From Candidatus Aminicenantota bacterium (GTDB taxonomy: Bacteria; Acidobacteriota; Aminicenantia; UBA2199), in the NCBI GenBank assembly GCA_024644125.1, contig JAHELQ010000356.1, positions 1 to 5,892 of the forward strand: a stretch of DNA of 5,892 bases, read 5' to 3'. The translations under genes and the position numbers were made by a program. Below are positions 1-4,796 of this stretch, piece by piece; position 1 is the first letter of the stretch, and each line of letters starts with the position of its first letter. The notes beneath the pieces were generated by a model that ran no database searches, had not been told where the DNA came from, and saw only the letters and a program-made list of their open reading frames with translations.

Positions 1-2
1 GG

Positions 3-968
3 AAAGCGGCAGCGAACGAATTGAACACAACCGAATGGTTGGATGTTGTCGATCGTTTCTCGGATTTCCACAAGGGGCAAGTATGTCTTAGCGGAGGCGA
101 GCCGTTGCTGCACCCCGGAGCTTTCGATATCATCAAACGGGCAAAAGAGCGAGGGATGTTCGTTATCCTGTTCACCAACGGAACATTGATTCAAGAACCT
201 GAAGTGGCGGATAGACTGGCAAAATATGTCGATCGCATACAAATGAGCCTGGATGGAGCTACCGCGAAGGTCAACGACGCTATCCGGGGCCATGACTGCT
301 TCGAAAAAGTCATCCGGGCAGTGAATTTACTTGAAAATAAACCCATTGAAATCTATATAGGAATGGCGCTCATGCCGCAAAACGCCGGCGATCTCAAAAA
401 AAACATGGCAAAACTCACCCGGCAATTGAGTTCTCGCGTCAATTTCAGAATCGCCCCTTCGATGATTGACGGCCGTGCGCGGCGTTCCCACGTTATCGAA
501 AACAAAGAAGAAGCGCAAAATCGGCTAAGGGCTCTAGTCGGGGATTTATACAAAAAACACTTAAAAGCAGTCTCTCCAAACGAAAAAAATATTAAAATCA
601 ATAATTGCGGATATGGAGAATCCTTCACTATATCAAGCTCAGGCGACGTATATCCTTGCAATATATACGACCATCGAGTCAAGATGGGGAATGTCAGGGA
701 AAACGACATCACGGATTTGATCAAGGAGCTCGAATCGATTCGGAACGTAGCGAATGTGGAAAACATACCGGAATGCCGTGCTTGCGATTTAAAAATCGTC
801 TGTTATGGCGGCTGTCGATTGAACAATTTTTACAAACACGGCACCATATCAAAGCCTTCTTGCACACCGGAACGAAGGAGGGAGATACTCGAATTTATCG
901 TCAAAAAAGAGGAAACGTTCAACCCACTCGAGCTTTGGCTTCAAGGTGAAGCCAGGAAAATAATATAA
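3..968 (+). CDS. Radical SAM/SPASM peptide maturase, 5' partial
   Basis: The reading frame is open from position 3, so the gene enters from upstream. The TTG at 21 is probably internal, because the CxxxCxxC motif for the SAM-binding 4Fe-4S cluster should lie just before the visible part and is missing. What is seen starts at the second strand of the radical SAM barrel, with SGGEP (SAM-binding GGE motif) and the FTNGT and MSLDG segments that follow it in this fold. The C-terminal part is a textbook seven-cysteine SPASM domain. Its Cys codons are at 606, 657, 774, 783, 801, 813 and 861, spaced CX11GX4C, then CX2CX5CX3C, then a last Cys; these would hold two auxiliary 4Fe-4S clusters. Proteins of this family install thioether or carbon-carbon crosslinks in ribosomal peptides. 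The small peptide gene 45 nt downstream is the obvious candidate substrate (inference). An anaerobic sulfatase-maturase-like or other SPASM role is possible but fits the neighbours less well. Confidence 0.93.
   Translation, partial: KAAANELNTTEWLDVVDRFSDFHKGQVCLSGGEPLLHPGAFDIIKRAKERGMFVILFTNGTLIQEPEVADRLAKYVDRIQMSLDGATAKVNDAIRGHDCFEKVIRAVNLLENKPIEIYIGMALMPQNAGDLKKNMAKLTRQLSSRVNFRIAPSMIDGRARRSHVIENKEEAQNRLRALVGDLYKKHLKAVSPNEKNIKINNCGYGESFTISSSGDVYPCNIYDHRVKMGNVRENDITDLIKELESIRNVANVENIPECRACDLKIVCYGGCRLNNFYKHGTISKPSCTPERRREILEFIVKKEETFNPLELWLQGEARKII
936..954 (+). other. Perfect RNA hairpin at the 3' end of the maturase gene
   Basis: TGGCTTCA (936-943) and TGAAGCCA (947-954) form a perfect 8-bp inverted repeat around AGG; seven pairs with a 5-nt loop would be the physically easier form. 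It lies within the last codons of the maturase and is not followed by a T-run, so it does not look like a terminator. It could act as an RNA processing or stability element just upstream of the precursor gene (inference). Confidence 0.5.
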
Positions 969-976
969 GGCATATC

Positions 977-986
977 GTGTGCACAC
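977..986. repeat. 10-bp perfect palindrome GTGTGCACAC
   Basis: GTGTGCACAC is a perfect palindrome in the 45-nt gap between maturase and precursor gene, followed by an A-rich stretch. It may be a protein-binding site or chance. No convincing -35/-10 pair accompanies it. Confidence 0.3.
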
Positions 987-1001
987 AAAAATAAAAAAAT
1001 T

Positions 1002-1008
1002 AAGGAGG
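1002..1008 (+). promoter_or_regulatory. Strong ribosome binding site of the precursor peptide gene
   Basis: AAGGAGG lies 5 nt before the ATG at 1014. It is close to a full Shine-Dalgarno consensus and stronger than the sites of the neighbouring genes. It fixes the start codon of the short gene and suggests that this peptide is made in high amount, as expected for a RiPP precursor. Confidence 0.85.
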
Positions 1009-1013
1009 GAATC

Positions 1014-1178
1014 ATGCTGAGCAATGACAAATTGGTTATTTCATTCAATGAAATGGCTGTTGGCGATATTGGTGAAGCTAGTGTCGTAGACCCCCGCAGT
1101 GACAACTATTACAACGACCCATATTACCGGGCAACAATGTGCTGCGGCTGCGATAAGCCGGAACAACAGTTCGATTAA
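1014..1178 (+). CDS. Putative RiPP precursor peptide (54 aa, Tyr-rich, CCGC motif)
   Basis: A 54-codon gene starts at ATG 1014 after a near-perfect AAGGAGG and ends in TAA at 1176-1178. I do not recognise the family. The N-terminal half (about residues 1-27) has few modifiable residues, is acidic and hydrophobic (KLVISFNEM, GDIGEASVV) and looks like a leader. The C-terminal half holds NYYNDPYYR (residues 31-39), with four Tyr, then CCGC (Cys43, Cys44, Cys46) and an acidic tail ending QQFD. No Cys occurs before residue 43. There is no GG cleavage site, no KxxxW, no PqqA-type ExxxY and no six-Cys SCIFF pattern. It sits between a radical SAM/SPASM enzyme and an ABC exporter, the standard gene arrangement for a radical-SAM-modified peptide. 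The crosslink type cannot be read from sequence: Cys thioethers (sactipeptide or ranthipeptide) or Tyr cyclophanes are both possible. That it is a gene is well supported; its function is inferred. Confidence 0.8.
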   Translation: MLSNDKLVISFNEMAVGDIGEASVVDPRSDNYYNDPYYRATMCCGCDKPEQQFD

Positions 1179-1186
1179 GGAAACAA

Positions 1187-1200
1187 AGCTCTTTTGAGCT
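1187..1200 (+). other. Small hairpin after the precursor gene
   Basis: AGCTC (1187-1191) and GAGCT (1196-1200) form a perfect 5-bp stem with a TTTT loop, starting 8 nt after the precursor stop codon. It is too short to act alone but sits directly before the larger 1208-1241 hairpin. Confidence 0.4.
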
Positions 1201-1207
1201 AGTTTGG

Positions 1208-1250
1208 AAAGGGAGAGGAGAATTGACTTTTCCTCTCCTTTATTATTTAA
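1208..1250 (+). terminator. Attenuator-like hairpin between precursor and ABC genes
   Basis: GGAGAGGA (1212-1219) pairs with TCCTCTCC (1231-1238). The stem extends inward through GAA/TTT (one G-U pair) to a 5-nt loop TTGAC, giving about 11 pairs. Outside it AAA/TTT can pair if G1211 bulges. It is followed by TTTATTATTT. This looks like an intrinsic terminator of moderate strength, with an imperfect T-run, so partial read-through into the exporter gene is likely. A leaky terminator after a precursor gene commonly lets the peptide be expressed above its modifying and export proteins; that role is inferred here. Confidence 0.6.
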
Positions 1251-1269
1251 TTATTTGAGGGAGACTTTT

Positions 1270-3087
1270 ATGAAGAGTATCTATTGGGAGTATGTGAAAC
1301 ATTTTATCCGGTTCTTCAAACCCCATTGGAAACTGATCGTTTTCTCCGGGCTAGGAGTTCTTCTGGGAGTAATGCTGCAATTGCCGATGCCGCTATTGAC
1401 CCGCCATATCATTGATTCGGTATTGCCTCAAAAGAGCATTATCATCTTGAACTGGATCATACTCGGCTTGTTTGTGGTAATAGTGATTCAAATGTTATCT
1501 GGGATTCTTATAGGATATCTAACCGGTCTCATCAAAGAGAGGGTGCTCAACAGTTTTCAATTGTATTTTTTTCAACATATTCTTCATCTCGATAGCTCGT
1601 TCTTCAACAAACATCGCAGCGGATACCTACTTTCCCGCATCGAAAGCGATGTTCAGAGCCTAAGGGGTATCGTCACCAGCAATTTTTTTATGCTCATGAA
1701 AGATTTATTGACTTTTGTCACCGGCCTTGTGATCATTTTTCTCTTTCACTGGAAGCTGGCTCTCATTTCAATAACAGTTTTGCCCCTGTTTTTGTATTCA
1801 TTGACCTATTTTTCCGGCCGGCTGCGGAAACGAGCTTACGAGAGCCGGGAATTCTCCGCCCGCCTGCTGGGCACCATTCAGGAATCCCTCGCGGGAATCT
1901 CCATCATAAAAGCCTTCCAGTTGGAAGATTGTAAAAAAGAACAACTCTCCCAAAGACAACTAGACCGCACCAATGCCAATATTCGTTACGGAGTAATGTC
2001 TGCCATATCCAGCAATCTGTCGGCGTTCATCGGAGGCTTCGGTCCGTTAATCGTTTTATGGTACGGGGGCCACGAAGTGATCAATGGCAACCTCACGCTC
2101 GGTACATTGATTGCCTTCAACGCGTTCCTTGGTTACTTGTTCGGCCCCGCCCGCCGTTTCATGAATGTGAATGAACAAATCCAGGATGCGCTTGCCAGTC
2201 TTGAACGCATTCATCAATTGCTCGCCATCACTCCGGAGACTGAAGACCAATTGCCCCCCCCGCCCCACCCCTCTCCAGACATCAGAGGAAAAGTAGAATT
2301 CAGGGATGTGAGTTTCGGATACAATGAAGATAAAATCGTGCTCAAACATATCAACTTCATCGCAAACCCTGGAGAGACCATCGCATTGGTGGGAAAGAGC
2401 GGATCAGGAAAAACGACGCTTGTCAATTTGCTCATGCGCCTATACCGGCACCAGGAAGGCGAGATCACAATCGACGTCACCGCTATCGAGAAGCTCCATC
2501 TCAAACACCTTCGCCGCAACATTGGCATTGTACCGCAAGATACCTTTTTGTTTTCAGGCTCCATAAAAGACAATATAGCGTGCGGCAAACTTCGTGCGAC
2601 GCCAGAAGAAATCGCTCAAGCCGCACACCTGGCCCATGTGGATGAATTCACCCGGGAAATTCAGGGCGGATTGGATACACTGGTAGGAGAACGTGGAGTT
2701 ACACTATCGGGCGGCCAACGGCAACGTATCGCACTGGCACGAGTCATTCTTCGCGATCCGCCAATTCTCATACTGGACGAACCGACCTCCGAATTGGACG
2801 CCATATCGGAGAACTACATCCAGGAAACACTACATACATTTGCAAAAAACAAGACCACATTCATCATTGCCCATCGCCTATCCACTATCAAAAACGCCGA
2901 CCGTATCCTCTTCATCGAGGATGGAACCATTGGAGGCGAAGGGACGCACGAAGAATTATTCCGTTCTTGTGCCGGGTACCGACATCTTTATGAAACGCAA
3001 TTTTTAGATTCAAACCTCACTACCAAAACATCGCAGTACAAAGATGAAACCAAACAAAAAACGAACAATTTTACGGCTACTGTGTAG
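1270..3087 (+). CDS. ABC exporter, fused membrane and ATPase domains, no peptidase domain
   Basis: This 605-aa half-transporter pumps a substrate out through the inner membrane as a homodimer. The first ~310 residues form an ABC type 1 membrane domain with several hydrophobic spans (for example around residues 22-45 and 55-85). The ATPase domain follows a Pro-rich linker (PPPPHPSP). It has Walker A GKSGSGKT (375-382), the Q-loop Gln423 in VPQD, signature LSGGQ (479-483), Walker B ILILDE (499-504) and H-loop His535, so it should be active. There is no N-terminal C39 peptidase, so it cannot remove a leader itself. I chose ATG 1270, after GAGGGAG at 1257-1263. A longer frame from TTG 1204 would run through the hairpin and add a sequence unlike an ABC N-terminus. 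About 25 polar residues extend beyond the usual end, where the next gene overlaps. The likely cargo is the modified 54-aa peptide (inference from position); a lipid or drug exporter is the alternative. Confidence 0.93.
   Translation: MKSIYWEYVKHFIRFFKPHWKLIVFSGLGVLLGVMLQLPMPLLTRHIIDSVLPQKSIIILNWIILGLFVVIVIQMLSGILIGYLTGLIKERVLNSFQLYFFQHILHLDSSFFNKHRSGYLLSRIESDVQSLRGIVTSNFFMLMKDLLTFVTGLVIIFLFHWKLALISITVLPLFLYSLTYFSGRLRKRAYESREFSARLLGTIQESLAGISIIKAFQLEDCKKEQLSQRQLDRTNANIRYGVMSAISSNLSAFIGGFGPLIVLWYGGHEVINGNLTLGTLIAFNAFLGYLFGPARRFMNVNEQIQDALASLERIHQLLAITPETEDQLPPPPHPSPDIRGKVEFRDVSFGYNEDKIVLKHINFIANPGETIALVGKSGSGKTTLVNLLMRLYRHQEGEITIDVTAIEKLHLKHLRRNIGIVPQDTFLFSGSIKDNIACGKLRATPEEIAQAAHLAHVDEFTREIQGGLDTLVGERGVTLSGGQRQRIALARVILRDPPILILDEPTSELDAISENYIQETLHTFAKNKTTFIIAHRLSTIKNADRILFIEDGTIGGEGTHEELFRSCAGYRHLYETQFLDSNLTTKTSQYKDETKQKTNNFTATV
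2254..2261 (+). repeat. C8 homopolymer tract in the ABC linker
   Basis: Eight consecutive C encode part of the Pro-rich linker between membrane and ATPase domains. Gain or loss of a base would cut off the ATPase domain. It may be a slippage site, but nothing here proves variation. Confidence 0.45.
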
Positions 3088-4219
3088 CCTCCTGATTTTC
3101 AGTACAGCCCAGTTGTTTTCTACGAGCGTGAGCTCGCCAATTAGACTGGGAGGAGAGAATGACAAGGGCATGCTCTATCGGCCGTTTCAAGCCGACGAAG
3201 GGCCTGACGGCAACATTTACATATTCGATGCCAAAGATGCTTATATCAAAGTATTCTCCTCCGATGGCGCATACTCTCATCGAATGGGAGGACGCGGACA
3301 GGGACCCGGCGAAATGGTCCGGCTCGGTAGCTTCGGCTTCACTCCGGATCGCCGGATCTTTTTCACTGAAATGATAAATGGACATAAATGGATTACTTTC
3401 TTGAACCTGAACGGAACATTCGAAAGAGTCTTGAAGCTCGATATCGATGGCTCTTACGGAATTCAGCGAGCCGCCATTCTCCCCGGCGGACAAATAGTGG
3501 CGGAAATTCACTATTGGGGAATTCCTAAAAAAACTTCGCAATACTACACATTTCCCTACCTCAGGCGCCTGGCGACAATCAATCAAAATGGAAAGGTCGA
3601 GAAAACCATCATCCTGCGCGACCTACCGTTCAGTATCAGCATGCATCCATCCGGCGGCGACACCAGGCTCCCTTATTTCCCGGAATTTTTATGGGCCTGT
3701 ACAACCAATGGCACCATAATATTCTCTGAAGGCAACAATTCTACGTTCATACTGTTCAAGTTAGACGACTCTATCACAGGCTCTATAAAAACAACTCTTC
3801 CCCCCACCCCCAACGTAACGGGTAAGGATATCTCGACATGGAAGCGCGAACTCAAAGAAAACATGATAAAGCGATTCGGAGCTTCAGCATACAACCGTTA
3901 CGCCTCAGTCGTAGAAAAATACAATACTTCGCTCTTCAAAACACAACCACTTTATTGTGAGTTATCCGTAACGCCTTCAGGCAATTATCTGGTCAAAGGA
4001 AGTAGAACCTCGAAAGGCCCCGAACGCCCATTCTTTCTTTTAAATCCAAATGGGGAAATCATATCGCAAATCACTACCTCCGCCAGTGAGATAAAATATA
4101 CAGAAAATTTCTTGATTGTCATTGGACCGGATGAGGAAGATAATGATCAAGTATCACTTTTCCCCCTGAAACAGCATAACGATCGGAAGGCTCTCCAGGC
4201 CGCGGCTGGCCTGGAATAA
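3044..4219 (+). CDS. Secreted 6-bladed beta-propeller protein
   Basis: A 391-aa protein with a signal-peptide-like start: basic KPNKKRTILR, then hydrophobic LLCSLLIFSTAQLF, then a Ser/Thr-rich region. Cys14 lies inside the hydrophobic core and has no lipobox, so it is probably a soluble or periplasmic protein rather than a lipoprotein. The mature part opens with the family's hallmark: a blade with EGPDGNIYIFDAKDAYIKVF (53-72) followed by GGRGQGPGE (82-90). This is typical of the 6-bladed beta-propeller family common in Bacteroidota, Acidobacteriota and Aminicenantes. More DxxG/NGxI-type blade strands follow (LNLNGTFERV, INQNGKVEK, LNPNGEII). The gene starts inside the end of the ABC gene (44-nt overlap, different frame) without a clear ribosome binding site, so it is probably translated by coupling. 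No enzymatic motif is evident. It could bind, process or sense the exported peptide, but that is speculation. Confidence 0.85.
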   Translation: MKPNKKRTILRLLCSLLIFSTAQLFSTSVSSPIRLGGENDKGMLYRPFQADEGPDGNIYIFDAKDAYIKVFSSDGAYSHRMGGRGQGPGEMVRLGSFGFTPDRRIFFTEMINGHKWITFLNLNGTFERVLKLDIDGSYGIQRAAILPGGQIVAEIHYWGIPKKTSQYYTFPYLRRLATINQNGKVEKTIILRDLPFSISMHPSGGDTRLPYFPEFLWACTTNGTIIFSEGNNSTFILFKLDDSITGSIKTTLPPTPNVTGKDISTWKRELKENMIKRFGASAYNRYASVVEKYNTSLFKTQPLYCELSVTPSGNYLVKGSRTSKGPERPFFLLNPNGEIISQITTSASEIKYTENFLIVIGPDEEDNDQVSLFPLKQHNDRKALQAAAGLE

Positions 4220-4226
4220 TTTTTTT
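4195..4226 (+). terminator. Rho-independent terminator overlapping the propeller stop codon
   Basis: CCAGGCC (4195-4201) and GGCCTGG (4208-4214) form a perfect GC-rich 7-bp stem around GCGGCT, followed by AATAA and a run of seven T (4220-4226). The stem lies in the last codons of the propeller gene and the TAA stop (4217-4219) lies between stem and T-run. It should end the maturase-to-propeller transcript and prevent reading into the convergent gene. Confidence 0.9.
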
Positions 4227-4230
4227 CATT

Positions 4231-4261
4231 CACAATTCAAACACAAATGCCGCAAGCGGGC
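4231..4261 (-). terminator. Weak candidate terminator of the minus-strand precursor gene
   Basis: On the - strand GCCCG/CGGC (within 4249-4261) can pair around CTTG with one bulge, and is followed by the T-rich ATTTGTGTTT. It lies about 45 nt past the stop codon of the 68-aa gene. The stem is short and imperfect, so this is only a candidate. Confidence 0.3.
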
Positions 4262-4306
4262 TTCGGTTTAGTTCATTATTTGGTGATTACAGAAATACCC
4301 AATCCG

Positions 4307-4513
4307 TTATGGAATTGTGGGGCATGTCATAGTGCATGCGTAACTGCACTCGCACCGGGGTAACACGGTGCAGGTGAAATTGGTGATACAGCCGTCATTG
4401 GTGATACCACATGAATCTATGGTAAAGTCGGCGCCGGCCCTGACGTTTTCCAGATCTCTGGAATTCAAATTGGAAACGGTTTCTTTTTTTAGATTGAATT
4501 TTTTTGGTTTCAT
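4307..4513 (-). CDS. Class I lanthipeptide-like precursor peptide (68 aa, Cys/Thr-rich core)
   Basis: The 68-aa peptide is divided like a RiPP precursor. The leader (residues 1 to about 28) contains FNLKKETVSNLN and ends NVRAGA. It resembles the LKKET...LN...EL..V.GG leaders of Bacteroidota-type natural product precursors and also the FNL box of class I lanthipeptide leaders. Cleavage would fall around Ala26-Asp29. The core (29-68) has seven Cys (35, 42, 48, 54, 56, 60, 64) and ten Ser/Thr, the composition needed for many lanthionine rings. It includes a six-residue internal repeat (CGITND/GCITNF). The ATG at 4513 has AAAGGAGG (4530-4523) 9 nt upstream. It runs towards the maturase operon and appears to have its own promoter. 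No LanB, LanC or LanM gene is visible, so the modifying enzymes must lie outside the window or elsewhere. Modification by the neighbouring radical SAM enzyme is possible but less likely. The product is predicted, not known. Confidence 0.85.
   Translation of the reverse strand: MKPKKFNLKKETVSNLNSRDLENVRAGADFTIDSCGITNDGCITNFTCTVLPRCECSYACTMTCPTIP
4352..4371 (-). repeat. Inverted repeat GCACCG/CGGTGC inside the lanthipeptide-like core
   Basis: GCACCG (4352-4357) and CGGTGC (4366-4371) are perfect inverted copies 8 nt apart, giving a GC-rich hairpin in the mRNA over the codons for the VLPRC part of the core. It may be incidental to the coding sequence or may affect RNA stability. Confidence 0.4.
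4380..4407 (-). repeat. Direct repeat TTGGTGATAC, 18 bp apart, coding for repeated core motif
   Basis: TTGGTGATAC occurs at 4380-4389 and 4398-4407, exactly six codons apart. Read on the - strand it encodes the ITN of CGITND and of GCITNF. This suggests an 18-bp duplication in the core. A similar TTGGTGATTAC lies past the stop codon at 4280-4290. Confidence 0.55.
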
Positions 4514-4522
4514 GGTTTTTCT

Positions 4523-4530
4523 CCTCCTTT
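4523..4530 (-). promoter_or_regulatory. Ribosome binding site of the 68-aa precursor
   Basis: On the - strand AAAGGAGG lies 9 nt before the ATG at 4513. It is a strong consensus site and decides the start. Confidence 0.85.
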
Positions 4531-4580
4531 AAAACTTAGTACTGTCAAAAGTTTTTCAATCGAACGCCTGCCCGCGACAT

Positions 4581-4609
4581 TTGATTAATAGCTTCCGTTA
4601 TAATATAAT
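4581..4609 (+). promoter_or_regulatory. Candidate distal plus-strand promoter
   Basis: TTGATT (4581-4586), 17 nt, then TATAAT (4604-4609), pointing at the TatT gene. Its -10 overlaps the -10 of the candidate minus-strand promoter, so the two would compete. Support is motif-only. Confidence 0.35.
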
Positions 4610-4631
4610 ACAAGGGGAGCTTGAATGTCAA
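4602..4631 (-). promoter_or_regulatory. Candidate promoter for the 68-aa precursor
   Basis: On the - strand TTGACA (4631-4626) is followed after 18 nt by TATATT (4607-4602). Transcription would start near 4595, giving a leader of roughly 80 nt. The -35 is a perfect sigma-70 match. The surroundings are AT-rich, so chance matches are possible. Confidence 0.5.
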
Positions 4632-4632
4632 T

Positions 4633-4700
4633 AATTTTTAGCGAATATAATCACGCGTCACGGACATTTCGAAACGTACGCGGAATTCTATTGAAAAATT
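4633..4700. repeat. Nested inverted repeats in the divergent intergenic region
   Basis: AATTTTT (4633-4639) mirrors AAAAATT (4694-4700), and CGCGT (4654-4658) mirrors ACGCG (4678-4682). Near the middle, at 4664-4677, lies a 14-bp imperfect palindrome built on TTTCGAAA. This could be an operator or a structured 5' RNA. The rest of 4514-4796 shows no convincing gene. Confidence 0.3.
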
Positions 4701-4727
4701 AGCGTTTTCCTGAAAATATAGTATAAT
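4699..4727 (+). promoter_or_regulatory. Candidate proximal promoter of the TatT operon
   Basis: A perfect TATAAT lies at 4722-4727, with a poor -35 (TTAGCG, 4699-4704) 17 nt upstream. TTGAAA at 4691-4696 is a better hexamer but is too far away (25 nt). Transcription would begin about 60 nt before the TatT start codon. Confidence 0.45.
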
Positions 4728-4796
4728 GGAGATTAACTGTATGTTGATATATTTTAAACAATAACTAAGGCTAGAGAGACAAAAGGAGAAAAAGAG

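Noticed and set aside
21..23. TTG 21 as the true start of the maturase
   Set aside because: The frame is open further upstream and the essential CxxxCxxC motif would be missing, so the gene is cut by the window edge rather than short.
353..766. Minus-strand open frame of 137 codons inside the maturase
   Set aside because: Lies entirely opposite a well-supported gene, has no ribosome binding site and no recognisable domain.
940..969. Internal promoter for the precursor gene (TATAAG near 964-969)
   Set aside because: No acceptable -35 at the right distance; the gene is more simply read from the operon.
1204..1269. Longer ABC transporter start at TTG 1204, adding 22 residues
   Set aside because: The extension is encoded by the hairpin region, has no proper ribosome binding site and does not resemble an ABC N-terminus; ATG 1270 has a good site.
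3799..3811. C-rich tract in the propeller gene (C6 A C5) as slippage site
   Set aside because: Interrupted by A and shorter than the exporter tract, so slippage is unlikely.
4526..4548. TTGACA on the minus strand near 4548-4543 as -35 of the 68-aa precursor
   Set aside because: The matching -10 would fall on the ribosome binding site, leaving no room for a leader; the TTGACA at 4631-4626 fits better.
4625..4702. 25-codon open frame with an AAGGGGAG upstream, possible leader peptide
   Set aside because: Short, without recognisable composition, and its ribosome binding site would coincide with the predicted start of transcription; could be chance in AT-rich DNA.
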